The notes: a model not told the origin generated them from the sequence alone. A DNA stretch of 64,000 nt from Diploptera punctata (GCA_030220185.1 JASPKZ010001239.1:310001-374000), one strand, 5' to 3'; counted from the stretch's first letter, positions 20,880 through 32,735 are shown. Numbers and translations: made by a program.

Positions 20880-21275
20880 AACAAATCATTTTCATTATTG
20901 TTTTAAATCAGGCATTTGTTCGTATACATGAACAACAAATACAAAAATGCTGTATGTATAAATGGCATAGCACAATAATGTGTAATGATACTCGAAATAC
21001 TTAGGTCTATGGACGTTCCAAAACCTCATGAAGCGCTATAACTTACTGGAAAAAGAGTTACATCAGATCAAGAAATTATCGAACTACGGTACCTCATTAC
21101 TGGAAGCATATAAACATTTCAAAACGCTTTAATGTGTAGTCAATGCCAATCGTTTTCTTATATTTGTGGCAATTAAATTATTTCATCACTGAAACACTAT
21201 GAGATATACAAAATCTAATGAACTGCTGCATTATGGACCTAAAATTATTTTGCCAGCTAGTTGAAAAGGCTTATC
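20880..21275. other. AT-rich flank of the propeptide exon
   Basis: Begins with the intron acceptor of the exon at 20485-20871. No upstream coding exon recognised. Confidence 0.4.
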
Positions 21276-21278
21276 AGT

Positions 21279-21850
21279 CGGTCGAGGTGGATTAGTGGTT
21301 ATGTTCCTTGCCTCTAGTTCCGAGGGACGTGGGTTCAAATCTGGCCGTGGTCTGTGATTTTTTATAATAGGAAAGTCCAAGGAACAAGTCCTCCGGGAGG
21401 GATTTTAAGCCGTGGGTCCCGGGTCTGAAGATTTTTACGGTCGTAAAAGAACACAAGCCTGAATAAAAAAAACCTCTAAGCAAAATTTACCGACTGTTTC
21501 CCATTCAGAAATACCTTAGTTACCCACCAGATGTCTCATCGAGGCGCGACACCCTATCACTCGCTGACATCTATGGGTAAACAACCGTAACTAAATTAAC
21601 TTGTATACTTTTAATATTTTTTTTTCACACGGTGAGGTTACAGTTGTTTTAATTATAAAACATTTTTATACCTTTTTTATACCGTCGTCCTCAACTATAA
21701 TTCTGGGAACGGTTGAGGACGACGGGGTAAAAAAAAAGGTATATAAAGCTTTATAATTAAGATAAATTAACTTGGTAAATAGGTAGGCCTACCCATTAGG
21801 GAGCGCTCTAATCCCGGCACAGGGAAGGAAACGGTTTAAGAAGAAGAAGA
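21279..21850 (+). mobile_element. SINE-D interrupted by a hairpin element
   Basis: The head 'cggtcgaggtggattagtgg' with B-box-like 'gggttcaaatctggccg', and the body to 'aaccgtaactaaattaactt' at 21600, match SINE-D copies at 28272, 35023, 40938 and 47618. The 3' end ('gggagcgctctaatcc ... ggaaacggttta') resumes near 21799 after an inserted hairpin and ends in (GAA)n. Confidence 0.75.
21645..21770. mobile_element. Hairpin insertion in SINE-D
   Basis: The arms 'taattataaaaca ... accgtcgtcctcaac' and 'gttgaggacgacgg ... ctttataatta' pair across a 15-nt loop near 21705. No coding sequence. Confidence 0.7.
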
Positions 21851-22332
21851 AGATTTAACAAAGCAGTTTATGGCTGTTCTTAAATATTAAAAAAATACCT
21901 TACCCCCAGTTCTTTAAATTAATTATTGCAACCTTCCGAAATCTCTAAAGAACTGCTTCCAAATGCCAGTAATCAGATTATAAAAATCTAATAAATTACA
22001 GTTACTTTAGGTCAACAGATGATCGAATTTTATTTCTTAAACCCTATTAAAGGGCTCAAACTTTCCCAGAATTGTTATGAATGCTAATTACTCTAGAACA
22101 ATAACAATCAATTTTTTACAGAAATCTAATGAAAGTTTCAAAATCTTCTGATGAAGTATTGCAGAGACTAATAATATAATCAAGTAACTTGTATTTATAC
22201 TCTGAAACACATCGTAAGTGTTCCAAATTTATTGCACATTTGTCCCTATTGCATATATTTTTGTATATGTTTGCATGTGTTTGATGTGGCTGGAAACAGT
22301 TGTTATGTGTATATTTATATCTATACTATATA

Positions 22333-23074
22333 CAGAGTGTTGCAAAAACCGACAACGGAGGTGAGGTACTATATTGAGATTTGTTGATCATTTTTAAAAA
22401 GGTACCAATGTCCGAAAATGGTGCAGTTTCACACTATGACTTGTTAATTATGTCTCAAGATCAGTGTTGGTTCGAAGGATTTGAAGACTCATTACTTGAC
22501 AACACCTCACAGGTACGGAACCTGTGATACATGGCTTCATAACGGAATGTGGCTACAACATGACGGAGCTCCAGCTCACTTCGATGCCAATGTGAGGATA
22601 CATTTGGATACCACGTATCCATGTAGATGAATTGGCACAGGGGGACCAGACCCATGACCTCCGAGGTCACCCGATCTTAATCCTCTCGACTAATTTGTGT
22701 GGGGTCGGCATGGAACAGTCTGTTTATCAGACTACATTAGAATCACGTATGGATCTTACAGCCCGAATCCACGCTGTTGCAGAGACAATCAAACGAGGCC
22801 AGGAGTATTTGGATGTGTGCGCCAATCACTACACCGCCTATGTACGATGTGCAACGAGATGGAAGGTGGATATTTTGAAAACTTGATGTGACTGTGACAG
22901 TACGAGTTTTGTCAAGTATTGAGACTTGAAATCCAACTAACGGAACTCTTGAGAAGTTTGCTACTCATAGTGTGAAAACGGATCATTTCCGGACATTCAT
23001 ACCTTATTAAAAATTATCAACATTCTCAATATACTACCTCATCTCCATTGTCGGTGTTTTTTTGCAACACCCTG
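22333..23074 (+). mobile_element. Short mariner-like element, about 110-bp inverted ends
   Basis: The ends start CAGAGTGTTGCAAAAACCGA (left) and CAGGGTGTTGCAAAAAAACA (right, inward). Pairing continues for about 110 bp and TA lies on both sides. Between about 22540 and 22890 the plus strand encodes the C-terminal part of a transposase: an Asp-Gly-Ala-Pro-Ala-His block, then an Arg-Ser-Pro-Asp-Leu-Asn-Pro-Leu-Asp-like block with a stop, then a Cys/His-poor tail. The N-terminal half has been deleted. It cannot move by itself. Confidence 0.85.
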
Positions 23075-23079
23075 TATAT

Positions 23080-25085
23080 AATCTATTTTTTCAAGACTTA
23101 TTTGTACCAGCATAATTATCAGATGTCCTGCGCCACACATAATTATCTGTAATATGTGTACACAATTCATTTTTTTTCTCCTTTCACTTGCATCTTTCCT
23201 AAACGAACTTGTTTTTACAAAATATTTAATTTAGTATATTTAAAAAACTTGAAGATTTCCTACATTTTCGGCATTTTTATCTCTAAAAATGGGAATGACG
23301 GAATATGAATAATATGCGGAGTTAACTTTTCCACTATTTAACTTTTCAGAGGAACGAATGCAGCAGAATGAACATCTAACTAATTCTTGCCTCTTGTTTC
23401 TAGGAGGGTTGAAGGGCTCTCATAGCGATGTATGTATGTGTTTGGAGAAAGGGTGCATGCCACTCAGACTCCACTTTACTAGGGTGGGATTAAGTACTTT
23501 GACGTTTAAATAGCTTCCTATTTCAGGTGTATATTGTCGTGTAACCATGACATATGTTCCTCAACTGTTGAGTGTCAACACATAATATTGAATATTTTCT
23601 TTTTATTTTCTTCTTCTTCTTCTTCTTCTTCTTCTTCTTCTTCTTCTTCTCCTCCTCTTGATCCTAAACTTATACCCTGTTGGAAAGCTAGTTTCTCCAG
23701 CTTTGTCGCGTTCTTCCTGGGAATCTCCTGCCAGTTGGGATATTATCTCGTACACTTTTGATAGCCTGTCATTCGTTTATGAGACATGGTTATTCCTATC
23801 TCGTGATACCCATTCGTTTATTGGTTTGATTTCACGTTGTTCTCTAATGTACTGATATCTGATTCTGTTTTCTTCACTATTTTTCTAACAAGGGATCTGT
23901 CAACCACTGCAAGCTGAAATCTTCCTTGAAATTTCTTCCAGAGAAGCGTTGCCATTTGTCAAAAAACTGCCTTTTTAACTACAAGGCGTTAAATTCCAGC
24001 GCCAAATCTGTTATTTGAACTCTAAGGGAGTAATACAACTCCTGAATTAGTAGATGGATTACCCTTAATTATCTTAATGTAAGAGTCGTTAACGACAGGA
24101 CAAAAGGTTGCTATTACTGGGCAAAGGACGGGAGATAGAATGGACACTCGCCTGTCCTTGCTCGCCTCCTCCAGCCCTCCATGCTTCCCTTTCCGTTTTT
24201 TTTCGAATGCAGGAAGTCCTTCTGCTCTGTACAGTAGATTGCCATTGCTGGATTCTGCAGTTAAAAACGGCATATTTTTGGACACGACCTTGGTACATCA
24301 CAAAGCTTCTCTCGGAGAAATTTCAAGGAAAGTATCGGCATGCAATGGTTGACAGTTCCCTATAAGTGTAATAATTTTTTGTGTTTCCAATATTTGTTTT
24401 GATTTGGATGTTTCGTGCCTTATTTCAGAAGCACAAATGAGGACAGGTCGTACTGCAGATTTGGATATCTGTAGTTAAATATTCTATATAAGAACAAATA
24501 TGCATTCATAAGATATTGTGTTAATTATAATCAGCATATTGCTGATCTGTAAACAGTATTATCATTAGAATAATTCTGATTATTTTTTTCTTTATTGTAT
24601 TGAGAAAATATTGTATATCACAGTAGGCCTGTATAAGAACGTTATTAGCTATTGAACACTGATAAATTAGACATTATTATTTGAAGAGTAAGATTTCCCC
24701 CATTCTCTACACTTTGAATTTTGTCACGATACAAGTAGGAAAAACCAATTCGTCACACTGCAGTCGAAATGGCATTTTGTTTCCCATATGTTGTCCATCT
24801 CTTTGGTATAACAATTAGCATGCCAAAGTATCCGTGTTTGATTCCCGGATAACTGATAGAATTTTTTCTTCGAGTCTAGTTTTTTTTTTGTTGGAATTCA
24901 CTCAACATCATGATAACAATAGAATAACTACTTAAATTTACAAATAAAGACGTCGTGTTAAGAAAACTGAAATTAAGACAACGATTTGCATAATGATAAC
25001 CACATTATTCCCAGTACTGTAATTTCCCATCCACTGCAGCAACTTCGCTCTCCAGAATTGTCATGCTACGGATTTAATGTAATTA
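23080..25085. other. Mixed AT-rich sequence with a TTC microsatellite
   Basis: Contains (TTC)n at 23607-23651 and a tRNA-like scrap near 24810-24850 ('ggtataacaattagcatg', 'gtttgattcccgg'). A short GC-richer block at 24022-24365 is open on both strands but resembles no family. No gene supported. Confidence 0.4.
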
Positions 25086-25089
25086 TACA

Positions 25090-26255
25090 GTCTTCCTTTG
25101 GGAAAATCGTGCATTTATAAAGGTATAGAGGTAATGTTAACAGAAGAACAAAGTGGATTCAGACCAGGGCGTTCATGTATGGATAATATATTTACGATAA
25201 AAGAATTTATAAACAAAAGAAGAGAATATAACAAGGAAACACACATGGCTTTTATTGATTTTGTCAAGGCATTTGATAAAGTAGACAGAGGAAAACTCTG
25301 GACAATTTTAAAAGAAAAAGGAATTCCGAAACACTTAATAGCAGCTATAAAGAGTTTGTAATGGAACACAAATTTTGTTATAAAACTAGAAATGAAGTAA
25401 GTAAAAATAAAATTCATACTAATCAAGGAGTTAAACAAGGATGCAGTATCTCTCCAGTTTTGTTTAACCTATACATCAATGATATAATAAAAAAATGGAA
25501 CGAAGAAACAAATAAAGGAATAAAATTAGATAAAACACACTACTTGAAAACATTATTATATGCTGATGACCAGGTAATAATAGCAAATACGGAAGACGAG
25601 CTTCAAAGGAATATTTTTAAATTACATAATATATGTGAACAATATAATCTCAAAATATCCATAGAAAAAACTAAGGTAATGGCATTCCAAGGGAAAAATC
25701 AAATCAGATCCAAAACAGTAATAGGAAACAAAATCATCTCAAAATCATCTCAACCATCTCAATTAACTTGGATGTGACATTTCATTTAATTATGATAATG
25801 ATATAACTAATAAAATAGCAAAATTCCAGGGAATATGTGGTACGATAAAACGATCACTAAATAATAAAACAACAAGGGAGACCCAATTGAAATTTTATAA
25901 AACATTGGCAGTACCGGTACTGCTCTATGGATCAGAAGCCTGGATACATAAAAAACAAGATCTAAGAAGAATAACGGCGGCAGAAATGAAATTTTTGAGA
26001 TCTGTTAAAGGGTGCACTAAGGAAGACAGAATCAAGAACACAGAAATAAGACAGGAACTTGAAATATTTGCAATAACTGATAAAATAGATACATATAGAC
26101 AAAAATGGAAGCAACACATAGACAGAATGAATGAGGATAGATATCCAAAACAAATAAAATACAAAATACAGACCTAGAAAGAGATCGGCTGAAGTCGGAA
26201 CGGGTCAACATACCTAATCCATGAATGCAGATGATGATGATGATAAAATATTCGA
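25090..26255 (+). pseudogene. Non-LTR retrotransposon reverse transcriptase, 5'-truncated and frameshifted
   Basis: It encodes the reverse transcriptase palm and C-terminal region of an autonomous LINE. In order: Ser-Gly-Phe-Arg-Pro-Gly-Arg-Ser near residue 20 of the first frame, Phe-Ile-Asp-Phe-x-Lys-Ala-Phe-Asp (first catalytic Asp), a Gln-Gly-x-x-x-Ser-Pro block, and Tyr-Ala-Asp-Asp (catalytic pair) near 25560. A Leu-Tyr-Gly-Ser-Glu-Ala-Trp block and a tail with the 3' end 'cctaatccatgaatgcagatgatgatg' follow. A stop with frame change at about 25360 and a second break at about 25765-25790, next to a short 'atctcaaaatc' duplication, split it into three frames. Endonuclease and N-terminal parts are absent. 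The clade is undetermined. Confidence 0.9.
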
Positions 26256-26259
26256 TATT

Positions 26260-26980
26260 TGCAATTGCGTGCGCTGATCATTCAGTAAGTCCCTTTAGCC
26301 GTGCAGACTTAACTTGGGCGAGTAATACCAATAATATAACGTTACGGTTCGAAGAAATGTGACGGCTTTATCAAACTATTGATTAATCCTGATCGATATT
26401 GTTATTGAAGCAGTGTTTCAGTTGTTCCACCTAAATTAATATTGATGCAGATTTTAGAGGGAACTGAAGTGGATACTTTTAATTGGAAACCATTGATCAG
26501 GGTTCAGGCTCTTTCAGGTGCCGATAGAACTGAACGGTTGTTTGATGCACTGTCTGCCTGCCGGATCTCTTACTTCTGATTTTTTAATAAGACACATTAT
26601 GTTGGTTAATGTCTGAAACTCCAGCAGAACCCATAGAGATTCAAAAATCAGAGTCCTTAGTTGCCTGTCTCGTTACACAAGAGATATCAAGGTAACAAAA
26701 TATCATGTCTCATAGTGGGTTCTTAGTCTCTAATTTAAACAGTAGTTACAAGTTGTAAATGAGTAGTTCACAGAAACTAGTTAACTATTGGAGATCTCAT
26801 GAAGCTTGAAGTTGAAGTGAGTGGATTGTATGTTACTGCCAATCCGAAATATTCGCGCTATTGCCAGACCAACTGCTCCCAGTCCATCAATATGATAAAC
26901 TGGTAACTCATCACTTATTTTTGTATTCAATGCCTCCAGGTTGTAATTGCGACATTTCTGGCATTCTCTCTTGGCATCGG
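26260..26980. other. No gene recognised
   Basis: Mixed-composition DNA. A minus-strand frame of 122 codons over 26781-27149 runs through SINE tail sequence, so it is incidental. Confidence 0.4.
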
Positions 26981-26984
26981 TGTT

Positions 26985-27045
26985 ATTTAACCCACATATA
27001 AGGTTGGGGCGCCAGGAAGGCGGAGTTATGCTGCTAGGCCTAGTC
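26985..27045 (-). mobile_element. SINE type-2 tail fragment
   Basis: 'ggttggggcgccaggaaggcggagtta' is the reverse complement of the type-2 tail at 43660-43710 ('aactccgccttccaggcgcc'). The head is missing. Confidence 0.55.
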
Positions 27046-27165
27046 AATATTTTACGTCCATTGTTATCACAATTGAGGTTATGTATTGATTTTTTTTTAA
27101 AAATATAATATATCCGTCTTCCTAAATTTGCAATTATTGATAATTGCAAGTTAGATATATTCCGA

Positions 27166-27430
27166 AGATCACAAAAAAAAATGAAGATATCTTAGAAGAA
27201 TTACACATGGAATCTTTAGAAAACAAAATTTCTGATTATAAGTCAAGATGGATACAACATGTTCATCGAATGGAAGATCACAGGATACCCAAACTAATGT
27301 TAAGATATCAACCTGCAGGAAGAAGAAGACCAGGACGTCCACTCAAAAGACTTCTGGATGGTGTTTCTCTTGAGGCCGAAACAGGTCAACAAATGGCCTA
27401 AATTCGTGAATGTACTATGATGATGATGAT
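27166..27430 (+). mobile_element. Short LINE-tail element with (GAT)n
   Basis: It encodes only the last roughly 80 residues of a LINE ORF (Ser-Arg-Trp-Ile-Gln-His-Val ... Arg-Ile-Pro-Lys ... Gly-Arg-Pro-Leu-Lys) and ends in a GAT microsatellite. GATATATTCCGA occurs on both sides (27154-27165 and 27431-27442), a target duplication. It is nearly identical to 44288-44542 and starts at nearly the same point. Confidence 0.85.
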
Positions 27431-27442
27431 GATATATTCCGA

Positions 27443-27791
27443 TTGATTCCGATTGAGGGTCTTTCCACTTTTCAGCGGTTGCCCTTTTACCAGCCGGCTG
27501 CTGGCCCTTCACATCCACATGTGTCAATCACAGAGGTAGATGATCAACAGCCAGTGTAGGGGTGACATGTGGTTAGCATGTCGAGTCCCCCAACCGTTAT
27601 AGCTGGTTCCTCAACCTGGAGCCGCTACTTATTGTAGCTACCCAATTGCCTCACGATGCTGGGTGGGCACCGGTCCCATACTGGCCGAAATACCATGAGA
27701 AAATTTCTTCCCCCATGGAGACTCGAACCAGCGCAAGTCCCGTAGCTCTGCGCCAAGGCTTCCTACCTTAACCGCTCGGCTACGGCGCGGG
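27443..27791 (-). mobile_element. SINE-C, nearly full
   Basis: The minus strand starts at about 27791 with 'cccgcgccgtagccgagcgg', a tRNA-like A box, and has a B-box-like 'ggttcgagtctcc'. The body includes 'ggccagtatgggaccgg' and 'gtagctacaataagtag'. Its outer flank repeats the 17-bp CAAGTTAGATATATTCC that also lies left of the neighbouring LINE fragment. Confidence 0.8.
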
Positions 27792-28074
27792 ACAAGTTAG
27801 ATATATTCCAACTTAAATTCTACCCCCCCCTTAAAGAATAATAAAATAAAAGAAGCGAATAACACACAGTTAACCCTGTAGAAAAATAAAATAAAAAAAC
27901 AGTTTCCTCTAAATGGACTAAGATACCGCCAAATTCTTTAAGTTTCAAGTCCATAACTATTACTACTCCAGTATAAGCTTTTAATTCATAAATAAAAAAT
28001 TAAAATTGATTTCTGTTGAAAATAATTCGTTACTTATTAAAATCATGAAGGTCTTTCGAAACATATTTCATATT

Positions 28075-28272
28075 AATCACGAAGAAAGATCAAGTTTTGT
28101 AAAACACGTACTAGAAACGGCTATATATTTCACAAATTCGAAGATACCATGACAATCATACACAACGAAAATAACAAAATTAGCATCTTAGAAGACATGG
28201 ACATTTTAAGAGAAGCAAAGAATATAAACGTTCTAAACGAGAACACACCCACAGACCTAAACCCATTATGTT
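28075..28272 (+). mobile_element. Penelope-like or related retroelement, C-terminal scrap
   Basis: With one frame change it encodes Phe-Val-Lys-His-Val-Leu-Glu ... Phe-Thr-Asn, then an Ile-Ile-His-x-Glu-Asn block, Leu-Glu-Asp and Leu-Asn-x-Asn-Thr. I associate this order with the region after the reverse transcriptase in arthropod Penelope-like elements, but I am not sure of the class. A SINE-D follows immediately. Confidence 0.4.
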
Positions 28273-28622
28273 CTAACCCGGCCGGGGTTTTTGGATTTTT
28301 TTAGGATGGAAAAATCCAAGGAGCAAGTCCTTCAGGAGAGACTTTAAGCCGTGGGTCCCGAGTCTGAAGATTTTCAGGCTCGTAAAAAGTCCTTAAGCCT
28401 GAATGAAAAGGCCTCTAACTAAAATTTACCGAATTTTCCCGTCCTAGTACTACCTTGGTTTCGTAGATGTCAGTGTGAGGCGGAACGCTGACCATGGACC
28501 ACTCAAAATGACATCTATACGAAAATAAGTGTAACTAAATTAGTATGGTTCAAATTCTTTCCTGTAGGGGGGGGAGCGCCTAAATCTCTGTTAAGGGAAA
28601 CATGGGCTTACAAGATGCAAGA
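28272..28622 (+). mobile_element. SINE-D, head truncated
   Basis: Starts inside the head at 'aacccggccggggtttttgg' and continues through 'ggagcaagtccttcaggaga', 'tcttcaggctcgtaaa'-type sequence and 'agcgcctaaatctctgttaa'. The 5' tRNA-like portion is lost. Confidence 0.85.
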
Positions 28623-28629
28623 TATAATT

Positions 28630-29590
28630 TATATGCCGACATCAGTACCAAATAGCATGCCGAAGATGAAACATGTTTTGAAAGGCATTCATGATTTTAA
28701 TAATTAACGAAGCTTTTTGAACAAAAATAAATTGAGGAAGACGGATATAAAAAAAAGGTACTTATATTATTATTTGAAACGTTTCAATATATGATAGGTG
28801 GTGAGGAACGATGCGACAGGAGAGAAAACTTAAGAACAACATTTAACATAATAAGAGAATGTTAATCTAATGCGTCTTAACTAGTAATACTGAAATAATC
28901 AACTGATTGACACATTCAACTTAACATTAGTGACGCAAAATATAAATGCATAAAACACATTAATGCCATAAACTTTATAGGCTATATATGTTAACTTATA
29001 GGCCTATAGTTAAAAGTGAAAAAAATGACCATACTATATATACATTTACATATTTTGAAACAAACTTTAATTATATAGCATATTTTTATGACACTCTTTC
29101 ACTAAATAGTTACATTCCCGTTTCTGATTAATACAATAATTTTAATATCTCGGAAACTATAGCACATAAAATATAGGATTTTCACAGGTATAAAGAAAAA
29201 AAAGCTCTTTCTCCAGAATATGTCCATGACAATTATTATTTGGTCAACATAGGTTTTGCAAACGCAAGGGAAGTAATAAGCTGTGGATTGTTAGGACATC
29301 TTAACTAGGAAGCGCAGCGGGGCGCAAAAACCAAGCGGTTGGTAAATGCTTCCATTACGTCCAGCCACTTCAACATTTTCGACTTTTAGTTCCCATTTTC
29401 AAATACTAAATTAGAAATCCATTTTCATATGTTGTTCATTTGATTGAAGTGTACACTCGATATGAGAGTTTTGTGAAATTACGCCAGTAATTTCTAGTTT
29501 TTTTCTTTAATATTCTTTCTCCTTTCCGTATGACTTGTGCCCCCGTAGGACTTATATCTAAGGCGCGGAGACGGAATTCTGAACTTTAAA
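28630..29590. other. AT-rich spacer
   Basis: Nothing recognised. Confidence 0.4.
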
Positions 29591-29599
29591 CAATACAAT

Positions 29600-29745
29600 C
29601 CGAAGAATACACACTAAGAGATATACAGAGGTGCCCATGCCTAATTTGTATTTTGCACAACACAGCAAAGGGGATACATGAGCAAATCCCGCCTAGGATC
29701 GAACCCAGCTAATCGAAGAGACCACGCCATGGCGTGGGACATACA
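29600..29745 (-). mobile_element. tRNA-headed SINE remnant
   Basis: The minus strand shows 'gtcccacgccatggcgtgg' and a B-box-like 'gggttcgatcctaggcg'. The rest is unclear. Confidence 0.4.
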
Positions 29746-29773
29746 GCATATTAAAAAAAATTAAGCATATTGT

Positions 29774-29775
29774 GA

Positions 29776-29811
<36 letters not shown>

Positions 29812-29813
29812 AG
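29774..29813. repeat. (GAAA)n microsatellite
   Basis: About ten GAAA units without interruption. Confidence 0.95.
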
Positions 29814-29814
29814 A

Positions 29815-30525
29815 CCTTTACTTATATTTAGATCGAAACTACCTTGCTATAATTATAAAATAATTTTCTGATATTATTGTCATTAGAAATTTCATATTTA
29901 ATTTGTTTCCTATTTTTGCTATAACAAAAATGTTTTAGTAATTATATATTTTATAGTTTTTCTGAATTTCTTTAATGTGTTGTCTACAACAATCAAAAAA
30001 AACTTATTTTATGAATTACGTTGCATATTTGTTATGTATGGACACCCATTGAGCATATAGTATAGGATTCTATTTAAAATTCTATTTAAATTCATCCTTT
30101 CTGCTCTGTGATTATCATTTCACCGCCTTCTACTATACGTCTCTTCCCAACTTGCTTGCAGCATACTTAGCCCAAAGCATTTTTTTTTGTTGTTTATTAG
30201 TTACTGGAAATCTTACGATTTATGTTCTAATTTTATACTCAACGAGTGTTACATATTATTTGTATAGAATTTAGTTCAGGAATTAACGATTCCCAAAAGA
30301 TAAAATTTTATAAAATAGACCTATAGAGTATTTTATTCTCAATATATCCCAAATTTCTTTAAATTACTATTTGAACTTTCTATTCTACAATCTACACCTT
30401 TAAATGTTAAACAAAACCATATAAATTTAACTTCAACGAACATTTTAACGTAGGTATTTATTTTTTATGGCGGTAATTCTCGATGCGTACTGATGTTACT
30501 TGGTTTATTAATTAACTATCCGCGT
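29815..30525. other. AT-rich spacer ending in (TA)n
   Basis: No gene; a TA tract at about 30528-30552 leads into SINE-A. Confidence 0.4.
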
Positions 30526-30554
30526 GTATATATATATATATATATATATATAGT

Positions 30555-30917
30555 GTCCACCGCTGTGGTCTCGAGGTAGCGTGCTGCCTTGTCACGCAGC
30601 GGGCCCGGGTTCGATCCCCGGTCGGGACAGTTTTCTGGGTGAGATTTTTATCGGGGTTTTTCCTCACTGTAAGACAAATATCAGGAAAACTTTAAGGCCC
30701 AAACGGTCCCCGAAATCATATGGCCATGTTCATCATCATCCTTATCATTATCATTATCATTATCATCATCATCATCATTCTTCACCGGTGTGGAAAGCAA
30801 CGGGAAGCTACCACACCTACATTTCCCTAGTAAAGCTAGCTGCAAGCGTAGCATGAAAATGCTATGATTGCAGTGAAGGACCTGCCTTCGGGCAGAATTA
30901 CTATGGATGGATATATA
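30555..30917 (+). mobile_element. SINE-A with type-1 tail, copy 1
   Basis: Head GTCCACCGCTGTGGTCTCGA, B box 'gggttcgatccccggtcggg', body 'tttttcctcactgtaagaca', an internal TCA/TTA microsatellite at about 30730-30778, then the type-1 tail 'ttcaccggtgtggaaagcaa ... tgattgcagtgaagga', ending GGATGGATATATATA. Confidence 0.9.
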
Positions 30918-30920
30918 TAG

Positions 30921-31217
30921 TCCACTGCTGTGGTTTCGAGGTAGCGCCTTGTGCAGCGGGTCCGGGTTCGATTCCCGTTCGGGACAGGCTCCTGGGTGAG
31001 GTTTTTCCTCGGCTGTAAGACAAACGTCAGGAAGTTTACGGCCCAATGGTCCCCGAAAAACATCATCTTCCTTATCATTATCATCATCATCCTTCACCGG
31101 TGTGGAAGGCAACGGGAAGCTACAACACCTATAATTCCTTAGTAAAGCTGCAAAGCATAGCATGGATATGCTATGATTGCAGTGAAAGACCTGCACTCGG
31201 ACAGAATCACTATGGAT
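30921..31217 (+). mobile_element. SINE-A with type-1 tail, copy 2
   Basis: It follows copy 1 after only 3 bp, in the same orientation, with small deletions in head ('gtagcgccttgtgcagcggg') and body. Same tail ending GGATGGATGG. Confidence 0.9.
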
Positions 31218-31239
31218 GGATGGATATATATATATATAA

Positions 31240-31345
31240 TCAACTAACTAACTGGCACTATCGAACCTATAGGTTCATAGCCGCACGGACATAAGCTCTC
31301 GATACATCCCTATCCTGAGCTAATATTTTCCAATCATTCCCTGTA
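31240..31345 (-). mobile_element. LINE family E 3' end
   Basis: The 'ggcactatcgaacc ... ccaatcattccctgtata' block shared with 35985 and 62640. Only the last codons and 3' end remain. Confidence 0.7.
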
Positions 31346-31361
31346 TAACATATTCCCACAA

Positions 31362-31366
<5 letters not shown>

Positions 31367-31404
<38 letters not shown>
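31367..31404. repeat. (TA)n microsatellite
   Basis: An uninterrupted TA tract. Confidence 0.95.
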
Positions 31405-31407
<3 letters not shown>

Positions 31408-31411
31408 AATT

Positions 31412-31726
31412 CCATGGCGAAACAGGCCTAAAAAGCCGTAGTCTACAAGCCGGCTTCTGGCCTCACATCACAGAGGTAAACGATCATCTAGTCAGTATAG
31501 GGGTGACATGTTATTAGTATTCTGGTCCCCCAGTATATAGCTGTTTTTCTCAACTTGGAGCCGCTAGTTATTGTAGCTATCCAAATGCCTCACGATGCTG
31601 GGTGGGCACCGGTCCCATACTGGCCGAAATTCCATGAGAAAATTTCTTCCTTCATGGATTCTCGAACCAGCCGTAGCTTTGCACCAAGGCATCTTGCCTT
31701 AACAACTCGGCTACGGCGCGGGACTT
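31412..31726 (-). mobile_element. SINE-C
   Basis: The minus strand runs from 'cccgcgccgtagccgagttg' at the right end through 'ggccagtatgggaccgg' to 'ggcctgtttcgccatgg' at the left. Same layout as the copies at 27443 and 43962. The 73-codon plus-strand frame across it is incidental. Confidence 0.8.
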
Positions 31727-31734
31727 TTGAAGTA

Positions 31735-32730
31735 CCTAAATATTGTAATTATTTCACAAATTATTTTGTATATTAAAGTTTATTTTAAATGAAATATTTC
31801 GTTTATTTTAACGATATAACTACATGTTTTAGAAAATGAACTACAAACATTTTTAATCACCTAATTCAAGCAAAGGTAATTAATGAGGAATGTGAGAATG
31901 TAATAAAGTAATGTGAACGAAATAGTCCTATTGTGGCTGATACGTGTAATGTTACGACAGAGCCGTACATTTCAAAGTAAAGAAAAAAAATAAAAGTGTT
32001 AACGTGAAGAAATCTGACATCACGTGACGACAACACCTACTTGTTCTTCCCTTGGGCGACATTTTCATTGAAACATATTTAAAGATTTTTTTAATGTTCT
32101 TAGAAGGATTAGAGAGGCTGAAAAAATGTTTTTTTTTTCCATCTTTTACAATTATTTTTGCTATAATTAACTATAATGGTTAATTTTGTAATGCCAATTT
32201 AGGCACATAATACCCGGATTTATAACTTAAATGACTGATACCTATATAAAAATATATAAATTACGTAAAATGTAAATTAGTAAGTGGCTGTTTCCTCACA
32301 GGTATACTTTATCCGCTCTTAGAGCGATCCTAACATAAACGCCAATTGTATCCCTCCGCCATTCGCGCCACAATTACTGTTGCATTGACAGCGAGCATGT
32401 GTGAAGTACATAAGACATGTGATCGTTAAATGGGGTAGAATACAAGAAAGCTGATGAGATTTTTCACTGAATTTGCGAAATTTATTTAAAATAACTGTTT
32501 TTGATCACTAGTTAAAGGTTTGCCAAACTTAAGTTTTTAAAAATTAGATGGCGACACAGCATCAGATGACTGGACACCTTCAGTCATTTTGTTGCATTAG
32601 AATCGACTGAAGCATGACTCAAATACATCGTCCATATGTAGTAAACTATCTTAAGTTGTAGGCCTAATTATTAATAAGGTATATTTTAGAATATGTTCTA
32701 CGTTTTGAACATTATTATTTTCATTCACGA
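31735..32730. other. Spacer
   Basis: No gene or known repeat recognised. Confidence 0.4.
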
Positions 32731-32735
32731 AGAAT

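Noticed and set aside
24022..24365. Overlapping frames on both strands, 70-87 codons
   Set aside because: No motif, and openness on both strands reflects higher GC rather than coding.
30681..31196. 171-codon minus-strand Asp-rich frame
   Set aside because: It runs antisense through two SINE-A copies and their microsatellites, so composition alone keeps it open.
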